Of a stretch of 64,000 bases of DNA, positions 34,696 to 44,523 are shown piece by piece; the first letter of the stretch is position 1, and each line of letters opens with the position of its first letter. The translations under genes were made by a program, and so were the position numbers. The DNA comes from Helichrysum umbraculigerum (Eukaryota > Streptophyta > Magnoliopsida > Asterales > Asteraceae): positions 80,256,501 through 80,320,500 of the forward strand of contig CATIUR010000003.1 in assembly GCA_949592205.1 (NCBI GenBank), in the 5' to 3' direction. Below the pieces are notes generated by a model. It was given only the letters and a program-made list of their open reading frames with translations. It did not search any database and was not told where the DNA came from.

Positions 34696-35422
34696 AGATC
34701 TATATTAAAGAACAGAAATATCTTTCATGTAATCCAGAAAAGAAATATTTCTATATTAAAATAAGAATTATTATTATTCACTATAAACCAGAAAGAAAAT
34801 TATAATCATTCTTTTATCATGGCCGACAAAAGCAAATTATTAAAGAAAAAGAAAGTTTATAGTCAACAAAGGTGTGAAGAATCCAAGAAAGATGATTATG
34901 CAGAGTATTCAAGAAAGAAGAAGACGACAAAGAAAATATTAAAGAAAGGGTTTTATGATCGACAAAAGCAAAATTATTAAAGCAAAAGGAAGAAAAGAAA
35001 AGCTGCCGGTTAACACTCTATTATTGAAGACATTATAACCGGAAGATGTCAGTTTACAAGAAGAATCAAGAAGATCAAGTTCATCTATAAAAGACGAAGA
35101 AAATGAAAGAAGAGGCATTCGAAAATTTACATGAAAAAACCCGCTATAATATTATCAACTTCTCAATGTTCAAAACATCTAGATTTTAATATATGTATAT
35201 CTCCTATAGTCAAGTCGGAGTCTGTACCTATAGAGCAGGAAGCAAGTTCCAGTATACTACCGTGTTGTAATTCTGAATCTATAAATAAAGGTATAATTTT
35301 ATAATCTCCTTTTCTTTAGATATGTTAATGTTTATTTTATATTAATAATTAATTAAGGTAATATGTTAATGTTTATTTTATATTAATAATTAATTAAGGT
35401 AAGGTCCTGAATAGATTTGGTA

Positions 35423-35424
<2 letters not shown>
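34696..35424 (+). promoter_or_regulatory. Viral intergenic region with promoter-like and polyA-like signals
   Basis: A TATA-like box TATAAAAG is at 35086-35093 and AATAAA at 35284-35289, about 195 bases later, followed by the half primer-binding site at 35418-35424. This order and spacing resemble the pregenomic RNA promoter and polyadenylation region of caulimovirids, where the RNA is terminally redundant. A 41-bp perfect tandem duplication lies at 35320-35360 and 35361-35401. A partial duplication around cgacaaaagcaaa occurs near 34825 and 34952. Confidence 0.65.
35320..35401 (+). repeat. 41-bp tandem duplication in the viral leader
   Basis: Two perfect adjacent copies (35320-35360 and 35361-35401), very AT-rich, lie just upstream of the right half of the primer-binding site. 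Confidence 0.9.
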
Positions 35425-35472
<48 letters not shown>

Positions 35473-35611
35473 CATACATATATACATATATATATCTACT
35501 CATATATAAATATAGATGGTCTGTTGAGATATCTAATCATTAGAACCTTGCGCGTTAAATACGCCCTGCAGGTTTCAATCATAAATCATGATGAGTTAAT
35601 TCTCGTCATTC

Positions 35612-35990
35612 AATAAAGCCATACTAGCTGCTGCTAGTGATCAGTAACGCCATACTAGCTGCTGCTAGTGATCAGTAAAGCCATACTAGCTGCTGCTAGT
35701 GATAAATAAAGCCATGCTAGCTGCTGCTAGTCATCATTTTAAACCAATACGAGTTGTTGCTCGTCCTCATTTTAAACCAATACGAGTTGTTGCTCGTCAT
35801 CATTTTAAACCAATACGAGTTGTTGCTCGTCATCATTTTAAACCAATACGAGTTGTTACTCGTCATCATTTTAAATCACTACGAGTTGTTACCCGTCATT
35901 AGTAATCATTAAGAGTTGTTATCCGTCATTAGTAATCATTAAGAGTTGTTACTCGTCATTAGTAAATCATTATGAGTTGTTACTCACCAT
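35612..35990 (+). repeat. Hairpin-forming tandem array in right LTR of E2
   Basis: Four 31-bp units and four 33-bp units of the same types as 21905-22380, then the 30-bp units. There are fewer copies than in the left LTR. Confidence 0.9.
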
Positions 35991-36570
35991 CATTAGTATT
36001 AAAATAGGTTAATACTTGTTCTCATTAGTATTGCTACGAGTTGTACTCGCTGTAATAGAATTCACACTAGTTTATGCTTGTTCTCAGGTTATCACCATTA
36101 GTACCCTATTGACTTAGATATGTAGGTTTACTTAATGGTCCGCAATATTGTTCATAGGAGCAATTATGGCTTAACATCATCACACGATTTACAAACTATT
36201 TTCGTATTTTATAATGTTTTTCAACATTACAAATTGTTTAACTAAACCTCTGAACTCACCAGCTTTCCAGCTGACCGTTTTAGTGTGCATTTTCAGGTAC
36301 TGCTATAGTAGGATCATCCCATCAGGATCCTAGCTCGAGTCGCATGCTTTCAAACATTTGGGATCACTTTGCATTTACTTTCGTATTTCAAATTATGTAT
36401 TTGGAAATTACCTATAAACTCGCAGCTTTGTAAAACTTATTTTGGTAATGTAATTGCTATTTTCAAAACGTCTCATTTAGAGTCGTTTACTATATCTTTG
36501 TGCTTGTGATATTTGATTGGTAACACCCCGACCCGACCGCTTCCGCAACCCGAAATTTGGGGGTGTTACA

Positions 36571-36575
36571 TTTTC
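36571..36575. repeat. Target duplication TTTTC of E2 (right)
   Basis: Matches 11920-11924. The E1 pol frame resumes here. Confidence 0.92.
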
Positions 36576-38433
36576 CATCGACACATCTTCTTATAATTTG
36601 GTCGGGACTGACCTTAAACAGATACGGATCATCCCAAAAGTAGTGCTTGACATCGCGGAAGAACTTATGTCTCCGCGATGACGGCATTCCTTTCCTTGTG
36701 ATTCCTCCAACTACAAAATTGGCTATGTCTGCAAACCAAGGATCGTTCGTGAATTGTGAACCTTGCATTTGCTCTCCCAAACTCATTAACTGCTCTTCTG
36801 GGAATCGATCTTTAATATCTCTTTCTGCAAGTTGTTCCATGGATGGATTTTCAAGTCGACTTAAATGATCAGCCGCGACATTTTCTGCTCCTTTCTTATC
36901 TTTTATCTCGATGTCGAATTCTTGTAGGAGTAGAATCCATCGTAACAATCTTGGCTTTGCGTCTTGCTTCTTGAAGAGGTATTTCAATGCTGAGTGATCC
37001 GTGTACACTATTGTCTTTGACAATATCAGGTAGGATCGAAATTTATGAAAGGTGAATACTACAGCCAGCAACTCCTTTTCGGTGGTTGTATAATTCTCTT
37101 GAGCATCTATAAGAGTTTTGCTAGCGTAGTAGTATTGCCGAAAATGGTTATCCTTTCGTTGCCCGAGAACTGCCCCTACAGCGAAATCGCTTGCGTCGCA
37201 CATGATTTCAAATGGAAGGCTCCAGTCCGGAGCGACCATGATTGGCGCGTTGGTTAGTTCTTTCTTTAGGTAGTTAAAGGCCTTCATACAGCTTTCGTCA
37301 AATGCAAATTTGATGTCCTTTCCTAACAGGTGGGTGATCGGTCGAGAGATTTTGGAAAAATCCTTGATAAAACGACGGTAGAACCCAGCGTGTCCTAATA
37401 AACTTCGTATGGCTTTAACGTTGGTGGGTGGTGGAAGTTTTGCAATGATTTCGACTTTGGCTTTGTCTACTTCGATTCAAGACTTTGATATTCTATGTCC
37501 TAAGACTATTCCTTCCTTTACCATAAAGTGGCATTTTTCCCAATTCAAGACGAGATTCGATTCTTCACACTTGGCGAGCATTCTATCGAGGTTGGATAAA
37601 CATGATGCGAAAGAGTCTCCGAAGACCGAGAAGTCATCCATAAAGACCTCCCTGCATTGTTCAATCATGTCGTGGAAGATGGAAACCATGCATCTCTGAA
37701 ATGTTGCAGGTGCGTTGCATAATCCAAACGGCATTCATCGATATGCGAATGTTCCATAAGGGCATGTAAACGTCGTCTTCTCCTGGTCTTTTGGATCGAG
37801 CGGAATTTGGAAATAACCGGAGAATCCATCAAGGAAACAGTAGAATTCGTTTCCCGACAGCCTCTCGAGCATTTGGTCAATAAACGGAAGTGGAAAGTGA
37901 TCTTTGCGCGTTGCTTCGTTTAACTTCCAGTAATCAATACAAACTCTCCAACCGGTAATGGTCCGAGTTGGTATGAGCTCATTTTCTTCGTTGGTAATGA
38001 CCGTCATTCCTCCTTTCTTTGGGACAACTTGAACAGGGCTAACCCAAGGTGAGTCAGATATTGGGTATATTAGTCCAGCATCCAAGAGTTTGATAACCTC
38101 TTGTTTCACTACGTCTTGAATCTTAGGATTTACTCGTCTCTGCCTTTGAACGGATGGTTTGAAATCGTTCTCCATGAGAATCTTATGCGTGCAATAGTTA
38201 GGACTAATTCCTTGTATGTCATAAATTTTCCATGCGATTGCCTTCTTGTGTGATTTCAACACATCAATTAGCTGAGCTTTCTCTTCTGGTTTCAACTCTT
38301 TTGAGATTATCACCAGGAGTTGAGAGGTTCCTTGGAGGTAAGCGTATTCAAGGTGAGGTGGTAATTCCTTTAATTCTAAGTTTGGTGGTTCCTCAATAGA
38401 CGGCTTCATTCTAGCTATCTCGTCTCTATTCAA
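36576..38433 (-). pseudogene. Reverse transcriptase - RNase H - integrase start of E1
   Basis: RT copies element RNA into DNA and RNase H removes the RNA strand. In order on the minus strand: RT fingers with SPWVSPVQVVPKKGG and GWRVCIDYWKLNE; palm with MPFGLCNAPATFQ and the FMDD active site near 37640; connection with GHAGFYRRFIKDFSK; RNase H with CDASDFAVGAVLGQ and TDHSALKYLF; then the integrase N-terminus to RRCVDGK at the E2 junction. All parts share one frame. Nonsense codons are at 37737-37735 (just before MPFG) and 37479-37477. The first looks like a CGA to TGA change. Confidence 0.9.
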
Positions 38434-38679
38434 CTTCTCATATTCAGCTTGGAATGGTGCCTCGTCTATCTCGGGTTCGGATGTAGAGATTGATGCTATT
38501 TCGACCCACTCGGTTTGATTTGAGAATTCATCCGTCTTTAGCTCGTATTTGTTGGTTAATGATGAGGCGATTTCGTCATTTCTGGTAATGATGATTTCTC
38601 CGTCGTCGGTGAACTGGAATTCTTGAAATTGAGCGGATGAAGATTGGCTTATGGTTAATTCAGGGTTTGGAAATGAAAG

Positions 38680-39822
38680 TCATATGGGTTGATCGATTAA
38701 TTGTGGTTCAAACGGTGGTGGCTCAACACTCATTCCTTTGAATGAATCCAAGATTTCTTTAATTGAAGGAAGTGGATTCGGGTTATTGAGTGTGGATGTA
38801 TCTCTTTTTATCCAAGGTATCGGTGTACCGCATCCTAATGGAACAGCTATTGTTTTGCCATCGGTGCAAAAGGGCTTCTTTTCAAACAAGGGAAATAGTC
38901 TCTCTTCAGATTTTTCTGGCGAAGTGATTGCGGAGTGCAGCCCAGGATCCTCATTATATAATCTTCGAATGGTGACTACCGTGTTAGGTATCGGGTCCTG
39001 ACTGGATAATGCCAATACTTCGTGGAGATGTTCATCGAAAATGTCCTGCATAGTATCGCACAAACCAAGGTCCTCTTTCCCTACTCTTAGTTTCAAAGAT
39101 TTTTCGTTTACATCGATTACGGCCTTGGCAGTATTTAGGAAAAGTCTGCCAAGGATGAGCGGGATGTGGGTGTCTTCCTCTATATCCATGATAATGAAGT
39201 CTACTGGGAAAACGAACTTATCGACCTTGACCATGACATCTTCAGCAATTCCTCGAGGGAGTTTAACTGATCTGTCAGCTAATTGGATGGTCATACGAGT
39301 AGGAAATAGGTTATCTAATCCTAATTTATTATAGAGGGAATAAGGCAAAAGATTAACACTAGCACCTAGGTCAGCTAAGGCATTACTAATTTGGATATCT
39401 TGGAGAAAACAAGGTATTGTAAAACGTCCAGTGTCTCCTAACTTAGGCGGAAGGCCATGTTGTACAATTAAAGAGCATTCATCGTCTAAAGGTAAACTAA
39501 CTATTTGCCTAAGTTTCTCTTTGTTTGAAAGGAGTTCTTTAAAGAATTTGGCACAAGTGGGCATTTCTACTAAAGCATCTAATAATCTAACATTTAAGTG
39601 CAAGCTTTTAAACATTTCCAGATATTTACCGAATTGGGCTTCTTGATTTTCCTTTTTAAGTCTACCGGGATAAGGTATTCTCGTGCGAGGTACATTATCC
39701 GGAGTTTTGGTTGGTGATGGGTCAGGTGTTGTGACAGGGATGTCAATATGACACTTGTTCACTCGGTGTAGGTGTAGGCGAAGAAGTGTTTTCGGGGGTG
39801 TTATCTGGTGGTGGTGGATCAA
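38680..39822 (-). pseudogene. Gag C-terminus and aspartic protease of E1
   Basis: The active-site motif ADLGASVNLLPYSLY and the downstream IPLILGRLFLNTAKAVID are typical of Athila-type aspartic proteases that process the polyprotein. Upstream are RTRIPYPGRLKKENQEAQ and EMPTCAKFFKELLSNKEKL, the usual linker before the protease. It is in the same frame as RT, separated by a TGA at 38682-38680. The first ~20 codons (from 39822) are probably out-of-frame gag sequence, because the gag remnant overlaps here in another frame. Confidence 0.85.
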
Positions 39823-40159
39823 CTTTGGTTAATTTTCCTCCTCTAGTCACGATTAACATGTCATCACTTGGTGGGTGAGTGGTGTCATTAGTGATCACCG
39901 ACGTACTTTCCTCAATAAAATTTAAGTTTTTCAGAATAGACTCAATGTTAGAAATTAGTTTGTCAGAAATTTTTATCATGGCATCATTGTTGTCTTGAAA
40001 TCCAGCTATCCCTTTGTTTATAACATTTTGTTCTAGCATAAAATCGGATAAAAGTTGTTTTGAGGAAGGTAAGCGAGTTGTAGGTGACGGAATGGCCAAA
40101 GGTTGGGTTAATGATCCACTTGGTGTAGGGTTGGTGAAATCAAAATAAGGGGTTGACAT
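39743..40159 (-). pseudogene. Internally deleted gag remnant of E1
   Basis: 138 codons from the ATG at 40159, 136 bases inside the PBS. The translation has a helical middle (about residues 35-85) and ends with MLIVTRGGKLTKVDPPPP, similar in place to the low-complexity part between gag and protease in Athila. The gag core domain and the CCHC knuckle are missing, so most of gag is deleted. It is out of frame with the protease region; a frame change near 39760-39790 separates them. Confidence 0.65.
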
Positions 40160-40295
40160 GGTTGGTTAACGGGTAAATAAACTAAAGCTAATCTAATCCT
40201 AAGGGCAAAAAGTGTAACTTTTGATCGATGTTAATCTTTCAAAAGGATCGCTAAATACTAAAGTTACTAAATTTCCTAAGATCGGTCGCCGACGC

Positions 40296-40313
40296 TCCCC
40301 GGCAGCGGCGCCA
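40296..40313 (-). other. Primer-binding site (tRNA-Asp type) of E1
   Basis: The minus strand reads TGGCGCCGCTGCCGGGGA, with one mismatch to tRNA-Asp, the same variant as in E0 and E7. It lies 6 bases inside the LTR. Confidence 0.9.
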
Positions 40314-40319
40314 AAAACT

Positions 40320-42670
40320 TGTTGGGAATGCACCTTGTCGTTTTTTTAGAATGATGATGCGAGCGCAACAGTGGGTTTTGAATTTATATAGCTGGGGTCT
40401 AGGGTTACTATTATTACTACTCTAAGGGCTAGCAAAGTATAAGTATGACCTAGAGTCGTTCTTCAAAGAGCGACGAATTGAAACTAGGAGAATTTAGGAA
40501 CTTTTATGAATTTAGCTAGGGCGAAAAGAGTTGGTTTTGGTTTTGGGTTTTCTATTCTAAAATTATACTAAATTAAATAAGAGATGGAGGTTACTTCGGG
40601 CGTTCAGCAGTTTAAGCGATTGTCTACTATGAAGTGGTTTAAGGGATATTAAAATGTGAAGAGTTCTAATGTGGATAAGTTCATAAGTTAATGTGAGTTA
40701 TTGCTACAGTCCTACTATCGGGCTAACGCGGAGGTGTCCACAATCAGGCAAATAGAATGTCACGTGGGTTGTAGAATATATTGAAACACACACCGAAAGT
40801 TCTCTCAAATGCATGTCCATTTTACCTAACGGTTAATCTCGAATCCTATTCCCCAATCTCGGTCATCATAGACGTCCGAATCATGGCACAGTTTGTTGAA
40901 TAAACAATCTTGTAAACGGGTTTTACCCTCGTCGGAATAGGTTGGAAAAACTGGTCTAGGCGGTCAGATAAGATGTCATCACTTATTCGTACGAATAATC
41001 AACATTACTCAAGTATGCAACAAAACAGGGATGATTTATATTACCAATAGAAATCTAAATAATACGTTTGATATTCGATCCGTAACACAACTACCTCCGG
41101 TCGTTTTCGACTTCCGTACGTTTGTACTATGCCATGAGCATTTCCAGCACTATATTGAAAAACAGTCGGATAGGGGCCGTCATGTTACTTCTCGACAATT
41201 AAGGCTAGGTACATTTTACTATCATGATAATCCTAAGGCAACAATCAAACAAGAACATGCAATAAGATAATCAGAGCAATAGTTAAACCTAAGTATACAA
41301 ATGTATTAAGTAAACCGAGGATATTCCGAAAGTTGTCTCAAAAATATCGTCTGTCCGAATTAAATCTTAATCTACCTCTATTCCCATATTTCGTGTCTCT
41401 TGGATCCTAATTTGGTCTAGAGAACACCGGCCATGCCGAGCTCAATGATTCAATCAAACATAGTATAACTAAGTGACCTATATCCTATGAGTTAGCTACG
41501 TTCATTTTCGGATAAAGTTTTAGTCATAACATGAGTTGGGCAGATAAACGATGAAGATTTAATTCCTACATCTATTTTTAATACAAAGCATCCGCAATCT
41601 CATAACATACAATATAATCACATATTTGAGTCTTTCCTAAACAACTATCATAGCAGACAATTGAGTTATTTAGCTAATCATGGCAATTCTAGCATGCATA
41701 TTTAAATTTATTAAAGAAAGGACGATCATGAGTAAATATGAAAGATAGATTATAACCTGATTAGGAAATACAATAACTCGTAGATACAAATGCGTCCCGG
41801 AGCACCTCCGTATAAATCTTCCTTGATTAGTTAATTAGCTAATCTAATTAACTAAGGAAGTTTTACAATAAAGAAAGAAAAGAGTGGATGGTGAGAAAGT
41901 GTGTTACAAAGTGTAATGTAGGTGTGTAGGCACAAGTAACAAATGAACCTAAAACCTCCTATTTATAGGTGAGCTTTGACTCACATTAGCATCAAGAGGT
42001 GCATGTTAGAAAAAGGTAGCCAAAAGGGTGCACCGGGTACTGTACAACACGAAAAGTAGGCGCACCAGGTACCAAAAGTTACCAAAAAATGGAAAGCGAG
42101 ACGGGGGTGGTGTGGCCGGCGGCGCCCACCAGGTGTCCGGCGGCGGCTGGTGGCTGGTACCCGCCCCTTTTCGTCGTCTTTTGCTTCGTTTCTTGATTCG
42201 TGCGTGTTTTCTTCGTTATACGTCCGTTTGAGTTGATTCTTTTTGCATTGGATTCGTAATTCAAAAACGAAGATTTTGACATAAGATAGGTTCTGAGATG
42301 AGGTCCCAAACTCCAGATGTTGCGTACGGATCATTTGGATCTTCCGGCGGACGCGGAATCTTCATTCTTTATCCGTTTTAGTTGATCCTTCTTATGTTGG
42401 ATTCGTATTTTGAAAACGAACATCTTGGAAATAATGGATGTTGATGGAGGGCACTTTAGTCTTGAAATCTCGTTTTTATGCCTTGACTCTTCAAACGTGT
42501 GTGGAATCTTTGTTTTAAGCCCGATTTGCGTGATTTTTCTCGTGCATCTTCATTTTGATCTTCTTGGCGGATTCTCATTGATTTTGATGTTATTTGAGTC
42601 CAAGTGCTAAGAATCGTTCCAGAATGAGATAGATATCGGTAGTAAAAACGTGACTTTTTACACGATATCA
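40320..42670 (-). repeat. 5' LTR of E1
   Basis: 2,351 bases, nearly identical to 5965-8364. The TATA-like box is at 41959-41969. It has two copies of the 32-bp palindromic promoter unit against three in the other LTR. Apparent ORFs at 41031-41270 and 41981-42334 recur in the partner LTR and are not genes. Confidence 0.93.
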
Positions 42671-42675
42671 TGGGG
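42671..42675. repeat. Target duplication TGGGG of E1 (right)
   Basis: Matches 5960-5964. Confidence 0.93.
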
Positions 42676-42700
42676 CGCCTGGCGACAATGGGGAAGCTTT

Positions 42701-42843
42701 TTCCACGTGGCACGTCTTTTGAGGGTGGAGCGCCAGGGGCGCCGACCCGGCGCCAGTCAAAGGATTAGTTTGCTAAAATGGTTGGTCAAAGGATTATTTT
42801 GTTAAAAAGGGTGTGGTGATTGGATCATTTTTGTAATTTTCCC
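42701..42843 (-). repeat. Right terminal inverted repeat of the Mutator-like MITE
   Basis: Inverse complement of 5747-5889; ends gtaattttccc next to the 9-bp duplication. Confidence 0.9.
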
Positions 42844-42852
42844 TTATGTATT
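42844..42852. repeat. 9-bp target duplication of the Mutator-like MITE (right)
   Basis: TTATGTATT, identical to 5738-5746. Confidence 0.93.
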
Positions 42853-43736
42853 GAACTTGTTCTGCAATCCCATTGTACTTTCCTTGTACTTTTTCTTAAC
42901 ATTATGTACTTTTATATATTTTTTCCTTTAAAAAAAATAAAAAGTGTTTAAGGTAAAAATCAAATAGGAAAGTTTATTTTTGTTGCTTTACACAAAAGGA
43001 AATAATACATGCATACAATAGACGCTTTGGGACCTACCATATAAATATAGGGACCATTTCCTTTGAACAATGTTCTGGACAATATTTAAAGCAGACTGTA
43101 GTACTTTTGTTTTAATCACATAGTGTTTTGAAAAAAGAATGTTTGGATGAGGAATTTTGTGAGGGTGATATGATGGACAGTGTTCTGGACATAATTCTAG
43201 AGTCAAGTACAGACTGTACAGCAATTCACTCACCATATCACTTTGGTACTAATTTTTATTTGCATAAGACAATCACATATGGAATGAATTAACCATCTCT
43301 TTCTATTGTTTCTAACTCTATTTTTATTTTTATTTTCCCTTTTTTGGCAAAATTACACTCATTTCCTTTGAAATCTATAATATTACATTAATATCCTTCT
43401 AAATATACAAACTTTCAAAATACACATAAATATCCAAATATACATTTTATCTATATTTAAATCATTTATATATATGCAATGACTATATTAACCTTTTTAT
43501 CTTTGAAAACTTATCTTCTTCTTTACAATCTGCATTTTCTATTATTTACAAACCCTAAATTGTCCAAATAAAATTTTTTAACCAATAAGCATCATATAAC
43601 AAGGGGTTTATCAATACCATAACACAATTATATTCATCAACATCGAAATCAAAACAAAAAACCGTGGTATTTAGTAACCCACAAAATCATAGACGATGAT
43701 AACAAAAATAAGAACAACAAATTAAAAAACATAAAC
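42853..43736. other. AT-rich CACTA-like locus DNA without recognised gene
   Basis: No convincing ORF. The motif tgttctggaca appears twice (about 43069 and 43182). A single arm of the CACTA-type repeat (accgtggtat) occurs at 43661-43670. Confidence 0.45.
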
Positions 43737-43912
43737 TTAATTGTGACATTTTTTATACCAACCCAATGTCACTCTCTTTTCATTCATTGAGTTTTCAAGT
43801 TTCTTGATTTCATCCCAAAGTTCCTTGTACTTTTTCTTATCCTTGTTTAAGAAACTTTTGGTAAAATGTACTCCTGCTTTTTGTTTGATGAGGAAGAAGG
43901 AGAAGATGCCAT
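43737..43912 (-). pseudogene. Small coiled-coil ORF with a frameshift (CACTA-like locus)
   Basis: On the minus strand an ATG at 43912 opens MASSPSSSSNKK, which stops after about 19 codons. A second frame beginning near the aaaaagcagg run continues with a Lys/Glu-rich helical stretch (DKKKYKELWDEIKKLENS) to a TAA at 43739-43737. This looks like one ORF of under 60 residues broken by a one-base frame change. A TATA-like run lies at about 43993-44003, upstream on the minus strand. Layout and the Met-Ala-Ser-Ser start recall the ORF at 3698-4036. Confidence 0.35.
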
Positions 43913-44337
43913 TTTTTTTATATAACTTTAGTGTTTTTAGGAAAATAAGAAGTAGAAAAGAGATATGGAGAATGTGATTGTGATATATGTAGATATATAT
44001 ATAATGGGGGCAAAAATAATACTACTAAAACATGTTTTTTTTTAATTCTAGATAGTTCTCTAGTAATTTTTATGTAAAAAAATGGAAAAAAAGTTAATTG
44101 CGGGTGTAGCTAAAAATAGGTGCAAAACCCATACAATCATTCGGGTCCGGTCAATTCAATAAAAAAGTACCATTTTTAGTGGATTATTTTTTGATAAATC
44201 CACAAACTGATATGATGATCACTTGTTGTCTTTGGCTTTTAGGTTTAGCCTTTACTAGGTGGTTAGGTGACGTAACAAAGTCAAAAGCTAGCTAGCTATT
44301 TGATAATTTGATCTGAAGTATCTGACTTTTTTAAAAT

Positions 44338-44372
44338 AATGAACACGGTTTCGATTTGTTAACCGTGGTCAT
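44338..44372. repeat. CACTA-like hairpin repeat
   Basis: gaacacggtttcgatttgttaaccgtggtc; arms acggtt/aaccgt pair. Confidence 0.55.
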
Positions 44373-44523
44373 AGTGCTAAATCTATTTGATGTTTCAATA
44401 ATGCACCAAAGCCCAAGTTAAGAATATAGGGAGTATATAATACAATGCACACTTTTGGTTTCATATAAACACAGACCAAGCTAAATACTATATATATAAA
44501 TATGATAGAGAGAGTAGAAAACG

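Larger units (their letters stand above)
27559..35424 (+). mobile_element. Endogenous pararetrovirus (Caulimoviridae), unit length, ~7.87 kb
   Basis: A single linear viral genome sits inside a (TA)n tract of E2's right LTR. Going left to right it has leader, movement protein ORF, small coiled-coil ORF, polyprotein (CCHC, protease, RT, RNase H), a fourth ORF, a promoter-like box (35086) and a polyA-like signal (35284). There are no LTRs and no integrase. The left end begins with the last five bases (AGAGC) and the right end finishes with the first seven bases (TGGTATC) of the tRNA-Met primer-binding motif, so the circular genome was opened inside that site. The copy is strikingly AT-rich. Two nonsense codons are evident (33437-33439 and 34159-34161). 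The genus is not assigned. Confidence 0.93.
11925..36570 (+). mobile_element. Protein-less LTR retrotransposon E2 (large-LTR, Tekay/Del-like derivative)
   Basis: The left LTR is 11925-22957 (interrupted by E3 and a MITE), the PBS 22959-22970, the internal region 22958-24758, the PPT 24749-24758 and the right LTR 24759-36570 (interrupted by a pararetrovirus). Net LTR lengths agree (about 3.96 and 3.95 kb) and the net element is about 9.7 kb. The internal region has no gag or pol, so the element must have moved with proteins from another element. The PBS (tRNA-Met) and the end motif cgggacgaaattttctt...agggggagaa TGTAACA resemble Tekay/Del chromoviruses, which is an inference. It inserted into the integrase of E1. 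Confidence 0.9.
24759..36570 (+). repeat. Right (3') LTR of E2, interrupted by a pararetrovirus
   Basis: LTR segments are 24759-27558 and 35425-36570. They carry unoccupied sites for E3 (26228-26232) and for the Stowaway-like MITE (about 25187-25199). A (TA)n run lies at about 24854-24903, longer than in the left LTR. Confidence 0.88.
5965..42670 (-). mobile_element. Athila-like Ty3/gypsy retrotransposon E1, split by element E2
   Basis: This minus-strand element has a 5' LTR at 40320-42670, tRNA-Asp PBS at 40296-40313, gag remnant, protease, RT, RNase H, integrase, a 3' region with a further small ORF, a PPT at 8365-8380 and a 3' LTR at 5965-8364. Removing E2 with its target duplication leaves about 12.1 kb, in the normal Athila size range. 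The gag core domain is absent, gag and pol are out of frame, and pol carries several nonsense codons, so the copy is defective. Athila assignment rests on the PBS, the order protease-RT-RNase H-integrase and LTR size. Confidence 0.93.
5747..42843. mobile_element. Mutator-like MITE, split by Athila element E1
   Basis: The element's own DNA is 5747-5964 plus 42676-42843, about 386 bp in total. The ends are long inverted repeats starting gggaaaat, about 143 bp each (5747-5889 and 42701-42843) and nearly identical by eye, flanked by a perfect 9-bp duplication. It has no coding capacity, so it is non-autonomous. The element is GC-rich with repeated ggcgcc motifs. Everything between 5965 and 42670 is later insertion. 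Confidence 0.9.

Noticed and set aside
42988..43236. 82-codon ORF on the minus strand
   Set aside because: No domain, AT-rich context and a repeated tgttctggac motif inside it suggest non-coding repeat DNA.
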